A DNA stretch of 64,000 nt, taken from contig JAFKGK010000004.1 in the NCBI GenBank assembly GCA_017307165.1, positions 358,035 to 422,034 of the forward strand, in the 5' to 3' direction. Each line of letters opens with the position of its first letter. The first letter of the stretch is position 1. Of the stretch, positions 1 to 10,713 are shown one piece after another. The position numbers and the translations under genes were made by a program. The stretch is from Candidatus Melainabacteria bacterium. GTDB lineage: Bacteria; Cyanobacteriota; Vampirovibrionia; Obscuribacterales; Obscuribacteraceae. The notes under the pieces are model-generated. The model worked only from the letters and a program-made list of their open reading frames with translations, was not told the DNA's origin and did no database searches.

Positions 1-625
1 TAAAGACCTCAGGCATGTAGCCTCTCAGGCTACGCATCAAAATCCAGGTGGGCACGAGGTTTGGACTGATGATATGCACACCATAGGTGACATTGCTGAC
101 ATTTTTATCCTTTGTCGCCTCGAGCTTCCAGAAACCAGCAAATGCGCTGCCTTCTGGCTTCTCCCAGCTAACATAGCCGGGTTTGTTTTCGGTCAGGACG
201 ACCTGATAATCAAAGGTAAAGGGAAAATACACAGGCTTGACGGTCTGATGCACACGCTTGGTGTTGTCTTTGACTGCCAGGATCTCGCTTTTTTTGACGT
301 TTTTAAAGATCTTTGGAGCCGCAGCGTAATCAGTGAGGACGTCCCAGATCTCCTCACGACTATGATGCATCTGCAAGCGTGCAACGACAAAATGACGGTT
401 ACCGACTTTTTCGTCGGTTACTTTGAGCTTTTTGGGGTCGGTAGCAAAGGCCAGGCCCGGGGGCGGCGCGGCACTGATCGTCACGGTATTGGCTGCGCTA
501 TTGCAAGCAGCGGCATTGTCGCCCGCAAGGGCCGGTTGCAGACTGATGAGATTGCCGATTGCACAGCTCGCTGTAAGGAGGCATAAAGCCCAGCGTGCCG
601 GCAAATGTGGTCTGTAAAAAGACAC
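1..625 (-). CDS. Secreted SRPBCC/START-like protein, partial (3' end beyond window)
   Basis: The frame is open from a GTG at 623-625 to the window edge, giving 208 visible residues. A purine-rich GGAG lies 8 bases before the GTG. The N-terminus looks like a signal peptide: basic residues, a hydrophobic stretch ending LQPALA, then a mature part starting near GDNAAAC. The mature part has the feel of a polyketide-cyclase/START (SRPBCC) fold, with a segment REEIWDVLTDYAAAPKIF and a late RSLRGYMPEVF, typical of secreted members of this broad ligand-binding family. It starts 17 bases after xdhC stops, so it is probably the last gene of the xanthine dehydrogenase operon. The ligand is unknown. The family call is from motif memory and the operon link is inference. 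Confidence 0.75.
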   Translation of the reverse strand, partial: MSFYRPHLPARWALCLLTASCAIGNLISLQPALAGDNAAACNSAANTVTISAAPPPGLAFATDPKKLKVTDEKVGNRHFVVARLQMHHSREEIWDVLTDYAAAPKIFKNVKKSEILAVKDNTKRVHQTVKPVYFPFTFDYQVVLTENKPGYVSWEKPEGSAFAGFWKLEATKDKNVSNVTYGVHIISPNLVPTWILMRSLRGYMPEVF

Positions 626-642
626 GATGCCCGCTCCAGTGA

Positions 643-1479
643 TCACACATAATCTAAACCACCGGCAGAGGTTTTGTCACGTGTCGCAAGCAATTGTGCA
701 GCAATGCTTATCGCGATCTCTTGCGGGTCGTTTGTACCCAGGGGCAGGCCAATCGGACAATAAAAGGCCTCTTGCCATTCTTGACCGACGCCGGCAGCAG
801 CCAGATCTTGCAATAGCTTAATCCGCTTGGCCTTGCTACCGATCGCGCCTAGATAAGGATGCCTAGGCGCCCCAGCCTGATAGGATTGCATTAGCCTCAC
901 CAATATCGGACTGTCAGTACTATGCCCCTGACTCAGGAGGAGGACATAGTCACGGTCCTCCACACAATCGAGCCCGTCCACATAATTTTTGACTGATATG
1001 GTCCTTAACTTTGGATGGCGAGGCGCCTTTTGCAGCCAATCCTCGCGCGTATCGATCATTTTGATCTGGCAGTCGAGATTGAGCAAGACATGGACGAGCG
1101 CCTGGGCGCAATGTCCTGCTCCAAATATGCAGATCGACCAGCCACTGCGGTCAAATACCTCAAAAAACAAACGCATCGACCCACCGCAGGTCATGCCTAC
1201 ATCACGTTCGAGATGCCAGGTGACAAATCGGGTACGTGGCCTTTGCGCGATATCGCCGGCCGGCCCTTGCTTGAGCAAGGCGCGCGCCTCGCCGATGGCC
1301 TTGACCTCGATCTTGCCACCACCTACAGTACCAGCTACACGTCCATCGCGAGTGACAAGCATACGGGCGCCGGCTTCTTGTGGTACGCTGCCGATGACGT
1401 CCACTACGCTCACGACGACGCAGCTCTCGCCTGCTTTGATCAGCTCCTCGACACGCTGATAAAAATCAAGCACCGACAT
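643..1479 (-). CDS. xdhC: Xanthine dehydrogenase accessory protein XdhC
   Basis: 278 residues. XdhC proteins bind molybdenum cofactor and insert it, usually after sulfuration, into xanthine dehydrogenase. The N-terminal half holds the XdhC/CoxI signature around VGSVPQEAGARML and GTVGGGKIE, then TCGGSMRLFFE. The C-terminal half is a Rossmann-like domain starting FGAGHCAQAL. The start overlaps the xdhB stop by one base, so translation is probably coupled. Length is normal for the family. Its place directly after the two catalytic subunits makes the assignment firm. Confidence 0.93.
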   Translation of the reverse strand: MSVLDFYQRVEELIKAGESCVVVSVVDVIGSVPQEAGARMLVTRDGRVAGTVGGGKIEVKAIGEARALLKQGPAGDIAQRPRTRFVTWHLERDVGMTCGGSMRLFFEVFDRSGWSICIFGAGHCAQALVHVLLNLDCQIKMIDTREDWLQKAPRHPKLRTISVKNYVDGLDCVEDRDYVLLLSQGHSTDSPILVRLMQSYQAGAPRHPYLGAIGSKAKRIKLLQDLAAAGVGQEWQEAFYCPIGLPLGTNDPQEIAISIAAQLLATRDKTSAGGLDYV

Positions 1480-3974
1480 CAGGCAGTCACGCCTTTATCG
1501 GCTTTGCCTGATTTGGACCTGGCCCTCTTGCCGGATAGATTAGAGCGCACAGCTCGCCCAGCAGCATGCGACCGCGCTCTCGGCAAAAGCACCGAGGCCT
1601 CGTCATGATAGAAACCTTCGTTGAAGGCATGATTGTTGTTGTCCTGCCGCTCCAAAAGACGCTTGTAATAAGTCAATCGGGAGAGGATCTCCTCATTGCA
1701 GGCAGGTGTATTGAGCGTCGGGATCGATTCGCCGGATACGTAAGACAGGGCATTTTTGACGGCGGCCCAGACCGAGATGCCCAGCACTAGAGGCGGTTCG
1801 CCGACAGCCTTGGTACCTCGCACATTGACCTTATTGTCATTTTGGATGGTGTTGCAGATGAAAGTTGCAGGCAGATCGTAAATATTGGGGATCTTGTAAG
1901 TAGTGGGAGAGTGCGTAAGCAGTGCCCCATTGCGGGTATAGCGCAGATCCTCAGTAGTGAGCCAGCCCATGCCCTGGACAAAAGCCCCGACGATCTGGCC
2001 GCGATTGAGGCCAGGATTGATGGATTGACCTATGTCCATGAGGATGTCGGTGCGCAAGACCCTCATGTCGCCGGTAAAGCGGTCGATCTCGACTTCGGAG
2101 ACCGCGCAGCCATTTGTGTAATAAAGAAATGGCGCTCCCTGACCAAGAGACCAGTCAAAGCCGATACCGGAGGTGGCGTAGTGTCCTCGCTCACCCAGGC
2201 TGACGCGCTCACGATAGGACAGATTGACGGCCTCGGCAAAGGTGATGCGTCTGGATGGTTTGCGCGAATCATAAATATAGCCGTCCGCAAAGACGATGCG
2301 ATCGGGATAAGCACCCATACCGGTCTCAGTGGAGGCAAAGTGCTGAGCAACCACCTCGGCGATCCGCTCTTTAAGCTTGCGGCTGGCATTGACGGCCGCA
2401 GAGCCGTTGAGGTCGGTAGCAGCCGAAGCAGCAGTAGCCGAGGTGTTATTGTTTTTTTCGGTGCTCGTCGCCATGACGATGACCTTGTCGTAATCAATGC
2501 CAAACTCTTCGGCGACCAGCATCTTGATATTGGTGTTGACGCCTTGTCCCATCTCAGTGGCGCCGGTAGAGACCTGTATAGTGCCGTCCAGATAGATATT
2601 GACCAGGGCATTAGCTTGATTGAGAGCCTTATTGGTAAAAGAAATGCCAAATTTGACTGCGGTCATGGCCATGCCACGCAAATGAGTTAAAGACGACTGG
2701 TTGAAACCATCAATGGTGGCACGCCGCTCTCTGTATTGCGAGGATTCCAGCAAGGTGTCAAAGAGCTCAGGCAAGGTGTTGTTAGCCACCAGTTGCCCAT
2801 AGTGAGTGGTATTGCGCTCGTCTACCCCATAGAGATTGGCTCGCCTCACATCATAGGCATCCATACCGAGGTAGGCGGCGATCTCTTCGCAGATGTTTTC
2901 GATGGTGATGATGCCCTGCGGCCCACCAAAACCCCTGAAAGCAGTATTTGGGGGAAAATTGGTCCGGGCGATCTTACCGACTACATCGGCATTGGGCAAA
3001 AAATATGCATTGTCGATGTGCGTGAGCGCGCGACCGACCACAGCAGTGGATAAATCGTTGTAGGCACCGCCATCAGCATAAAGTCGGGCCTGCAATGCGG
3101 TGATAACGCCGGCATCGGTAAAAGAGACCTTGTAGTCGTTTTCGAAGGGATGACGCTTGCCGGTCCATTGCATATCGTCGTCTTTATTGTAGATCAATCG
3201 CGCCGGACGGCGCGTCTTGAGCGCCACCATGGCCGCCATCACCGCCGGATGCGTCGACTGGCACTCTTTGCCGCCAAACCCACCGCCCATACGCTTTGTG
3301 ATCACGACTACCTGATTGAGATTGAGCCCGAGCAGATGCGCGGCTACGTGTTGGATCTCGCTAGGGTTTTGCGTGCTCGAATGGATGACGATCTGATCAT
3401 ACTCTTGCGGATAAACGATACAGGCCTGCGACTCGAGATAAAAATGATCGGCACCAGCAATCGAAAAATGCCCCTCGATGATATGGTCGGCCTCGGCAAA
3501 GGCCGCCTCGACGTCACCACGCTTGATGGCATAAGTCCGATCGAGATATTGATCGCGGCGGATAGCCTCCGCCACAGTCAAACAAGGATCGAGCTCCTCG
3601 ATATCCAGCACCACGGCACGTCGCGCGGCCAGGGCTGCGCTGCGCGACTCGGCAGCCACCACGACCACGGCCTGCCCGATAAAATACACCGTATCCTCGG
3701 CCATCAAGATCTCGTCTTGAGTGATCGGGCCAAATTTGTTGTGGTGCAGATCTCGATAGGTATATGCTCCGACAAAGCCAGGTACTGCCAGAGCCTTGCT
3801 AGTGTCGATGGATCTGATCCGGCCAAAAGCGACTGGACTGGGCACGATCTCGACAAAGACCTCATTGTGCGCGGGCGGCATGTCGTCTATATAGACCGAT
3901 GTGCCCGATACGTGACCAATAGCCGAGTCATGCGGGATATTTGGGTTTTTAGGAGTCTTGTGGCCTATTTGCAT
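1479..3974 (-). CDS. xdhB: Xanthine dehydrogenase, molybdopterin-binding subunit
   Basis: 831 residues. This is the large molybdenum subunit that hydroxylates hypoxanthine and xanthine in purine breakdown. Diagnostic motifs occur in order: SGTSVYIDDMPP near the start, RMGGGFGGKE, AFRGFGGPQG, GATEMGQGVNTN and GTKAVGEPPLVLG, the last holding the catalytic glutamate. It starts 10 bases before xdhA ends. The C-terminus carries a basic Arg/Lys/Ser-rich tail of about 30 residues after the fold should end, making it longer than the usual near-780-residue subunit. Electrons should pass to the XdhA FeS/FAD subunit encoded just upstream. Substrate specificity is inferred from family and operon, not proven. 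Confidence 0.94.
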   Translation of the reverse strand: MQIGHKTPKNPNIPHDSAIGHVSGTSVYIDDMPPAHNEVFVEIVPSPVAFGRIRSIDTSKALAVPGFVGAYTYRDLHHNKFGPITQDEILMAEDTVYFIGQAVVVVAAESRSAALAARRAVVLDIEELDPCLTVAEAIRRDQYLDRTYAIKRGDVEAAFAEADHIIEGHFSIAGADHFYLESQACIVYPQEYDQIVIHSSTQNPSEIQHVAAHLLGLNLNQVVVITKRMGGGFGGKECQSTHPAVMAAMVALKTRRPARLIYNKDDDMQWTGKRHPFENDYKVSFTDAGVITALQARLYADGGAYNDLSTAVVGRALTHIDNAYFLPNADVVGKIARTNFPPNTAFRGFGGPQGIITIENICEEIAAYLGMDAYDVRRANLYGVDERNTTHYGQLVANNTLPELFDTLLESSQYRERRATIDGFNQSSLTHLRGMAMTAVKFGISFTNKALNQANALVNIYLDGTIQVSTGATEMGQGVNTNIKMLVAEEFGIDYDKVIVMATSTEKNNNTSATAASAATDLNGSAAVNASRKLKERIAEVVAQHFASTETGMGAYPDRIVFADGYIYDSRKPSRRITFAEAVNLSYRERVSLGERGHYATSGIGFDWSLGQGAPFLYYTNGCAVSEVEIDRFTGDMRVLRTDILMDIGQSINPGLNRGQIVGAFVQGMGWLTTEDLRYTRNGALLTHSPTTYKIPNIYDLPATFICNTIQNDNKVNVRGTKAVGEPPLVLGISVWAAVKNALSYVSGESIPTLNTPACNEEILSRLTYYKRLLERQDNNNHAFNEGFYHDEASVLLPRARSHAAGRAVRSNLSGKRARSKSGKADKGVTA

Positions 3975-5509
3975 ATCGGCTCCCTTGGCGCAGTCCCGGT
4001 CTCGCTGGTCTCCAGATAAAACTTGTCAAAAATATTGCGAGCTAGCGTCAGTCTATAGTCACGCGCGCCGCGCACGTCGCTAAGCGGGTCGATAGCAGAG
4101 CGCGCCATTTCTCCCAATATAGCCCAGGTTGTGGCATCGTGCGTCATACCTACGGCGCGGTCTTCTATTTGGCGCATTCTCAAGACCGTTGCAGCGACTC
4201 CACCGAGGGCGACACGAAGTTTTTTAATGACCGGCACCGCCCCCATCGCGGTCGGCTCGAGAGAAAGCGCAAAGGCGGCTGTGAAACCAGAAATATCGAG
4301 ATGCTGACGCCTGGAGACCTTGTAGAGACGCAAGATCTCTTGCGTCAGAGGCACCCGTATGCCGACGATCAACTCATCGGGGGCAAGATCTAGTTGCTTA
4401 TAGCCTTTATAAAAGGCATCGATCGCTACCGAACGTCTGCCACGTGCCTGGCTAGCCACATCGATGGTAGCACCGGCGACAAAGAGAAAGGGCAGGCTAT
4501 CCCCGATCGGCGAGCCATTGGCGATATTGCCCGCGAGCGTGCCGGCATTGCGGATCTGTGGCGAGCCAAAGACCCAGAGCACGCGGGCAAACTCGGGCAC
4601 ATGCTCTGCAAAAAATGCCTCTACATTTTTAAGAGAGGTTAGCGCTCCGATTATGACGGTATTAGAAGCGGTATCAAGAGTGATGGCAGTAAGCGTAGCG
4701 TCGTTTTTAGACAACAAACAAGTCGAGAGGATGACATCAGGCAGTAGGCCGCGTTTGTTGATATTGACCGACACATCAGTGCCACCGGATACGATGCGAG
4801 CACCTGGCTGCCCAGCCAAAAAACCAAGGGCAGAGTCGAGGTCAGCAGGGACAAAGACCAGCCTCTGGGCGGCCTGGATCGAGACCGATTGCTGCCTGGT
4901 GCTTTGCAGCGACTCATCTATGGATGCCAGATCGTAGAGATCGGCGACAGGTTGAAATGTATCGAGGTCGATGGCGAGGCCCGCCTGGATGATGGCCTCG
5001 TAGCCAGTGCAGCGGCAGAGATTGCCGGTGAGAGCGTCCTTGATACAGGTGGTCTTGTCTTTGTATTTGTCCTTGCTCCCGCAGGCACTCACTCCAGCCT
5101 GCATGTCTTGAGCGAGCGCACACATCGTCGTAATAAAGCCCGGAGTGCAATATCCGCACTGTGCCCCATTTTGGTCCACCATCGCAGATTGCACTGCATT
5201 GATGGCATTTTGCGCCTTTAGACCTTCGACGGTGACGATGTGAGCGCCATCGATCTGATACAAATATTGGATGCAGGCATTGACGGCCTTGTAGGCAGAT
5301 CCAGATCCCGTTACTGGCGCCTGCGACCTCTGCCGGTCTAAGACCAGGACAGAGCAGGCTCCGCAATCGCCCTCGGCGCACACGACCTTGGTGCCGCACA
5401 GGTACAGATCCTGGCGCAGATAATCCGAAAGAGTCTGAAAGACAGCAGCCCCACCTACACGATGTTCTTTGCCATTGACGTAGAAATGGACGAAATCACG
5501 ATGTCCCAA
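3965..5509 (-). CDS. xdhA: Xanthine dehydrogenase small subunit (2x[2Fe-2S] plus FAD)
   Basis: 514 residues. The N-terminal ferredoxin-like domain has cluster ligands C44, C49, C52 and C79 (CAEGDCGAC region; a further cysteine at C38). The second [2Fe-2S] domain has C118/C121 (CGYCTPGF) and C165/C167 (CRCTGY). The FAD domain follows, with VSGGTDVSV and AGNIANGSPIGD. This is the normal bacterial XdhA layout of two FeS domains fused to FAD. It is the first gene of a leftward xdhA-xdhB-xdhC cluster with overlapping ends. The 76-base gap before the next leftward gene probably holds its promoter. Confidence 0.94.
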   Translation of the reverse strand: MGHRDFVHFYVNGKEHRVGGAAVFQTLSDYLRQDLYLCGTKVVCAEGDCGACSVLVLDRQRSQAPVTGSGSAYKAVNACIQYLYQIDGAHIVTVEGLKAQNAINAVQSAMVDQNGAQCGYCTPGFITTMCALAQDMQAGVSACGSKDKYKDKTTCIKDALTGNLCRCTGYEAIIQAGLAIDLDTFQPVADLYDLASIDESLQSTRQQSVSIQAAQRLVFVPADLDSALGFLAGQPGARIVSGGTDVSVNINKRGLLPDVILSTCLLSKNDATLTAITLDTASNTVIIGALTSLKNVEAFFAEHVPEFARVLWVFGSPQIRNAGTLAGNIANGSPIGDSLPFLFVAGATIDVASQARGRRSVAIDAFYKGYKQLDLAPDELIVGIRVPLTQEILRLYKVSRRQHLDISGFTAAFALSLEPTAMGAVPVIKKLRVALGGVAATVLRMRQIEDRAVGMTHDATTWAILGEMARSAIDPLSDVRGARDYRLTLARNIFDKFYLETSETGTAPREPICK

Positions 5510-5585
5510 GCCAGGCAGCCTCCACCGTAGCGCGCTTATCCGCTCTCTGACGCGTGCCCCATTTTAGACTATCCAATGGCTGCCT

Positions 5586-7169
5586 TCAAATACTTTGAGC
5601 AAAACTAGGGCCAGAGATGATCTTTTTGTCGTCTCCAGCTGCTATTCCGCGCAGCATGCCGTTAAAGACAAAGGCATGCAAGGGTTTGACCGACCACCAG
5701 TACAAAAGGCCGAGCAAGCCCTGCGGCTGATAGCAGGCGATCTGCTGCACTCTCGTGCGTCCTTGCCCTAAATCTTTGAGGCGAAACTCCAGTGTCGCCC
5801 GACCAGGCAGGATCATTTCAGCGCTGAGCACCAATCTTTTTTCATCTTTCACCTCCATGATCCGCCAAAAATCAAGCGCATCGCCTGCATAGAGCCGCTG
5901 GTTATCGCGCCTGCCCCGCGTGAGCCCCACGCCTCCTATCACACGATCCATCCAGCCGCGCAAACGCCACAACCAGTTGCCGTAATACCAACCGGTGCCG
6001 CCTCCCAGCAACTCCAGCCGCGACCAGACCTCAGCAGGGCTCTGCTCGACCACAATCTCGCGAAAATCCCGATAAAAATCACCGCCGGCCCAATTAGGAT
6101 CACCAGGGTTGGCCCATTCGACGGGGGGCATGATACCTGCGTCGGTCCAGTGGCTCTCGACTTTGCGGTCTTTGATGCGGTGCTGCATGATCTCCAGGGC
6201 CAGACGAATAGCCATGCGGCAAGTAAACAGGTCTTGCGGCATGAGGGCTCTAATCTCGGCCTCCGAGTCAGGCTCGCAGACTGACTTATTGCGCAGGCCT
6301 TCGGCAAGCGGCCTGGCTATATAGCCCGGCACCGGCGTAACCAGATGTATCCAGTGGGAGCTGAGAGTCGGCGTAAAGACAGGCACAGGAATGATGATGC
6401 GGCGCCCCAACCCCGCCTCCTCGGCGTAGATCTGCATCAGCTCTCCGTAACTCAAGATATCTGGACCGCCTATGTCAAACTGCCGCCCCACAGTCTCGGG
6501 CACTTTCAAACAACCGATCAGGTAATGCAGGACATTGCGGATGGCAATAGGCTGCGTGGGAGTCGACACCCATTTAGGCGTGATCATGATGGGCAGACGC
6601 GAGACCAGATAGCGCAAGATCTCAAAAGAAGTACTGCCCGAGCCGAGGATGATGCCTGCTCGCAGAACAGTCGTGGGGACGGGGCCGGCTTGCAGGATTT
6701 TGGCGACTTCGTCGCGAGACTCGAGGTGCTTGCTGAGCTTGGGAGCATCTTGCTTAGATTTGCCTGACGCAGGCTCGAGCGGCTGACCGGTCAGCCCACC
6801 CAAAAAGACGATCCGCTCGATCCGCTGCTCGCTGGCACATTGGACCATATTGTGCGCGGCTTTGCGATCGCTATCAGCAAAATCCTTGCTGGTGCTGTTC
6901 ATACTATGCACGAGATAATAGGCGTGCTGGGCGCCATGGAGCGCTGCGGAGAGTGAGTCTTTGTCAAAGACATCGACCGAGACCAGCTCCACCCCATCCA
7001 TCTTGCTCCAGGTGCGACTCTCCAGCTTGGCCAGAGACCGCCCGCAGGCTCGCACGCGAAAGCCGGCCTCGATGAGGCGCGGCACCAGCCGGGCCCCCAC
7101 ATACCCTGTCGCACCGATGACGACTACGAGCTCGCGCTGGTCTGCTTGTCGGGAGTCATCGATCTGCAT
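5586..7169 (-). CDS. SDR-family NAD(P)-binding protein with C-terminal DUF2867 domain
   Basis: 527 residues. The N-terminus is an atypical short-chain dehydrogenase/NmrA-like Rossmann domain with nucleotide motif GATGYVGARL (about residues 19-28) and CGRSLAKL. The C-terminal third (about 350-510) looks like DUF2867, a SRPBCC-like fold, with the segment GGTGWYYGNWLWRLRGW. This two-domain layout is a known conserved family of unknown reaction. It lies upstream of the xdh cluster on the same strand and diverges from the aldo/keto reductase, sharing a 131-base promoter region. No catalytic Tyr-xxx-Lys motif was obvious, so an oxidoreductase role is tentative. Confidence 0.82.
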   Translation of the reverse strand: MQIDDSRQADQRELVVVIGATGYVGARLVPRLIEAGFRVRACGRSLAKLESRTWSKMDGVELVSVDVFDKDSLSAALHGAQHAYYLVHSMNSTSKDFADSDRKAAHNMVQCASEQRIERIVFLGGLTGQPLEPASGKSKQDAPKLSKHLESRDEVAKILQAGPVPTTVLRAGIILGSGSTSFEILRYLVSRLPIMITPKWVSTPTQPIAIRNVLHYLIGCLKVPETVGRQFDIGGPDILSYGELMQIYAEEAGLGRRIIIPVPVFTPTLSSHWIHLVTPVPGYIARPLAEGLRNKSVCEPDSEAEIRALMPQDLFTCRMAIRLALEIMQHRIKDRKVESHWTDAGIMPPVEWANPGDPNWAGGDFYRDFREIVVEQSPAEVWSRLELLGGGTGWYYGNWLWRLRGWMDRVIGGVGLTRGRRDNQRLYAGDALDFWRIMEVKDEKRLVLSAEMILPGRATLEFRLKDLGQGRTRVQQIACYQPQGLLGLLYWWSVKPLHAFVFNGMLRGIAAGDDKKIISGPSFAQSI

Positions 7170-7300
7170 AAACCCACCTCACTGATTGCTCCTCTCTAGA
7201 AAATCTTTATCAGGCTTTAGATATAGTCACAAAACCTGTATAGCTCTATCTTAGACGGTAACCTCTAAGTAGATATCTGGAAGCTTACAAAGGACGCGAC

Positions 7301-8287
<987 letters not shown>

Positions 8288-8305
8288 AGCAGAAAGACAA
8301 ATAGT

Positions 8306-9598
8306 CTAAAGATCAAGGAGAGGGGCTGCGTGGGCGCGGCCCCTTTTTTCATTGACTTGCAGGCACATTATGAGGCCTGAAATAAAGAAGATGACCGTAG
8401 ACACCAGAGATACACGATAGTTGGAATGGCTGAGAAAGGTCGCGGCGCTATAGGTGAGCGGCCCGATGATAGCCGAAGCTTTGACTACCAGGCCCCAGAG
8501 ACCAAAAAACTCTGCTGAGCGGCCCTGCGGCGCCAGCATGCCCACGAGGGCGCGACCGGCCGAGGCACTCGATCCCATCGAAAGTCCCATCAAGGCAGCA
8601 GCGGTCCAAAAGAGAGCCCTGTCTTGCGGGCCAGCACAGATAGCGAGCAGGATCGACACCACCCACAGTACCAGAGTCGCCGCCAGAGTCCTAACGCTGC
8701 CAAAGGCATCCTGCAGATAGCCAAAAAACATGGCCCCAAGCGCACCTGCGACGTTGACTGCCATGACGAGGCCGATGGTCTCCGAGGTCTTAAACTGCAT
8801 CACCTGCTCGCTATAGACTGCAGCGAGCATAACCACAGTAGTAGAGCCGCAGCTGTAAAGCAAAAGCGCTATAAAAAAGGTAAAGAGGTCTTTGTGCTCA
8901 CGACTTGCTTTGACAAGCTCAATGATGCTCACTGGGTGAGGGGCCGTGGCGGCCATTTCTCCTGACTTACGCTCCCGTAGAAAGAGAAAAGTAGGCGTAG
9001 CACCACACATAAAAACCCCAGCTACGATAAGCATCGTCACTGGCACAAACTGGCTTGCAGTCTGCCCCACGCTCTGTGCCCAAGACACATAAGCAAGACA
9101 GGCTGCCAGCACGATCAGTCCGCCGACATAGCCTAGGGTCCAGCCAAAAGCACTGATACGACCCATTTTATGTCGGGGTGCAATCTCTGGGAGAAAGGCC
9201 GCGATTATGTCTTCGGACGTGCCAAAGGCAAAGCCGGCGATTACCAGACATCCTATTGAGGCAACGACCATGCCTTGATGCATGAAGGACAAGCCGATCG
9301 TGGCCGCTACACAGATCAAAGTGGCGATAAAGAGAAAACGTTTTTTGAGGCCGCGACGATCAGCAATCGCGCCGATCACAGGTGCCGTCAGCACCACCAG
9401 GCCATTAGCCAGGCCATTGGCCAGGGCTAGATAAAAAGTGGCAGTGGCGAGATCGAGGCCCTGACAAATTGTCTTGACGAAATATGCATTAAAAATGGCA
9501 GTAGTGACCACAGTCGTATAGGAAGAGTTGGCAAAATCAAACATGGCCCAAGATATGATTTCTCGGCGGGTACCATAATCAATTGCTTTGGTTTCCAT
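8306..9598 (-). CDS. MFS transporter, UMF1/Atg22-like
   Basis: 430 residues from the chosen ATG at 9598 (METKAIDYG). A longer frame reaches 9682, but the extra 28 residues are polar and look non-native. The protein is strongly hydrophobic with about 12 membrane segments. The start of the first helix, SWAMFDFANSSYTTVV, is characteristic of the UMF1/Atg22-like branch of the major facilitator superfamily. IGAIADRRGLKKR is the loop 2-3 motif. It sits in the inner membrane; the substrate is unknown for most bacterial members. It converges on the aldo/keto reductase. Confidence 0.88.
   Translation of the reverse strand: METKAIDYGTRREIISWAMFDFANSSYTTVVTTAIFNAYFVKTICQGLDLATATFYLALANGLANGLVVLTAPVIGAIADRRGLKKRFLFIATLICVAATIGLSFMHQGMVVASIGCLVIAGFAFGTSEDIIAAFLPEIAPRHKMGRISAFGWTLGYVGGLIVLAACLAYVSWAQSVGQTASQFVPVTMLIVAGVFMCGATPTFLFLRERKSGEMAATAPHPVSIIELVKASREHKDLFTFFIALLLYSCGSTTVVMLAAVYSEQVMQFKTSETIGLVMAVNVAGALGAMFFGYLQDAFGSVRTLAATLVLWVVSILLAICAGPQDRALFWTAAALMGLSMGSSASAGRALVGMLAPQGRSAEFFGLWGLVVKASAIIGPLTYSAATFLSHSNYRVSLVSTVIFFISGLIMCLQVNEKRGRAHAAPLLDL
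8321..8349 (+). terminator. Intrinsic terminator of the aldo/keto reductase gene
   Basis: AGGGGC at 8321-8326 pairs with GCCCCT at 8339-8344. GCG/CGC pairing extends it inside the loop, and a run of T residues follows. It lies within the last codons of the convergent MFS gene, so it is embedded in coding sequence of the opposite strand. Confidence 0.8.
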
Positions 9599-9749
9599 GA
9601 TTTGAGATCTAGACCTGGAGGTAAAAAAGGAGACTATACAAGTATCTGCGCTGGACCTGCATGAGGATTTGGGCGACCTCACACTTATTGCACTGTTTGT
9701 ACCTCGGCAGCGCTAAAATATGAGGTCTGTCAGGAAGAGCCACGGAAAT

Positions 9750-10406
9750 ATGAAATTGCGCACCGATTTTATCTATCTGTCCATCCTTGGGATCTATTGT
9801 CTTATCTCGGCAGCGCCTGCCGCACTGGCCGACAATCAAGACGAAGCGATCGGCATCATGGACGAAAAGGGCGGCCTCTTTATGGAAGAGGTAATAGATC
9901 CAAAGGCCCGCAAAAAGAAGCTCGCTCCAGTTCCTATCGATCTGAGCCGGGTCAATGTCAATGTATCGCCGCAGGGGCAGATCATACCTTTGATAAACAA
10001 TCCAGGTAGCGCGCTGGACGGTGGCATGCACCCAGAGGGTGTCACTCCGTATGGCTCGACCACGCAAATCACGCGTGAGCTATTACCAGGATACCCAGTG
10101 CAATTTTTTCCGACTTATCCTATGTATGGAGGGTATGGCGGATATAACGGATATTACCCGCGACCAGGCCTGAGCTTTAATATAGGCCGGATCAGCGGAT
10201 GGCTGGGCGGCACCGGATATGGTGCACCATATTTTAATCCTTATGCAAACCCATGGATGAGTCCGTATACAAATCCTTTTCCAGCTTATAATCCATATTT
10301 TAGTAATCCTGGTGCAGTGTTTGCTCCACCAGGCGCACCCTTATCGCTTTTCCAGTCGGCTCCCACACAGACCGGCTTTTGGCGACCGTTTAAACTCGGG
10401 TTTTAA
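9750..10406 (+). CDS. Secreted Gly/Tyr/Pro-rich protein of unknown function
   Basis: 218 residues from the ATG at 9750 (MKLRTDF), chosen because a clear signal peptide starts there and ends near PAALA. The mature part begins acidic and then turns into a low-complexity tail of Tyr-Gly, Pro-Tyr and Asn-Pro repeats (MYGGYGGYNGYYP and similar). Such composition suggests a surface or extracellular structural protein rather than an enzyme. No family is recognised. It diverges from the MFS gene. Confidence 0.65.
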   Translation: MKLRTDFIYLSILGIYCLISAAPAALADNQDEAIGIMDEKGGLFMEEVIDPKARKKKLAPVPIDLSRVNVNVSPQGQIIPLINNPGSALDGGMHPEGVTPYGSTTQITRELLPGYPVQFFPTYPMYGGYGGYNGYYPRPGLSFNIGRISGWLGGTGYGAPYFNPYANPWMSPYTNPFPAYNPYFSNPGAVFAPPGAPLSLFQSAPTQTGFWRPFKLGF

Positions 10407-10614
10407 TGGCAGTACTTTGCGAATGCAAATATCGCCAGGCAAAATCTGGTCCTTTATTGACCCTGTCTCCATGGGCACTGAGCTTGTCATCTCTCACGTA
10501 AGCTCTATATCCCGGCGCAAGATGCATCTCTGCAAAATCACTCAGCAGATGAGTCGTGTTGGAATCTTTTTTAGAGGCTAATCGCCTGGCGCCAGCATAC
10601 TTTGGCTTGTGCAT
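10390..10614 (-). CDS. Small hypothetical protein
   Basis: 74 residues, no recognised family. The codon pattern resembles neighbouring genes, and the protein has mixed composition (for example GYRAYVRDDKLSAHGDR) rather than the skew expected of a shadow frame. Its 3' end overlaps the end of the convergent secreted-protein gene by 17 bases. It lies about 100 bases after the isochorismatase-like gene on the same strand. Real existence is uncertain. Confidence 0.35.
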   Translation of the reverse strand: MHKPKYAGARRLASKKDSNTTHLLSDFAEMHLAPGYRAYVRDDKLSAHGDRVNKGPDFAWRYLHSQSTAIKTRV

Positions 10615-10713
10615 ATAAACCTCATCAAGCCGGGCTCTCTACAATTTTTATTTTCGCTCTTTTTTGGATAAACGCAAGAGCAAATCTTTCGTAGGCCTCC
10701 CATCCGCAGATGC

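Noticed and set aside
1842..2690. 282-codon plus-strand frame inside xdhB
   Set aside because: Antisense of a firmly identified gene, no protein-like motifs.
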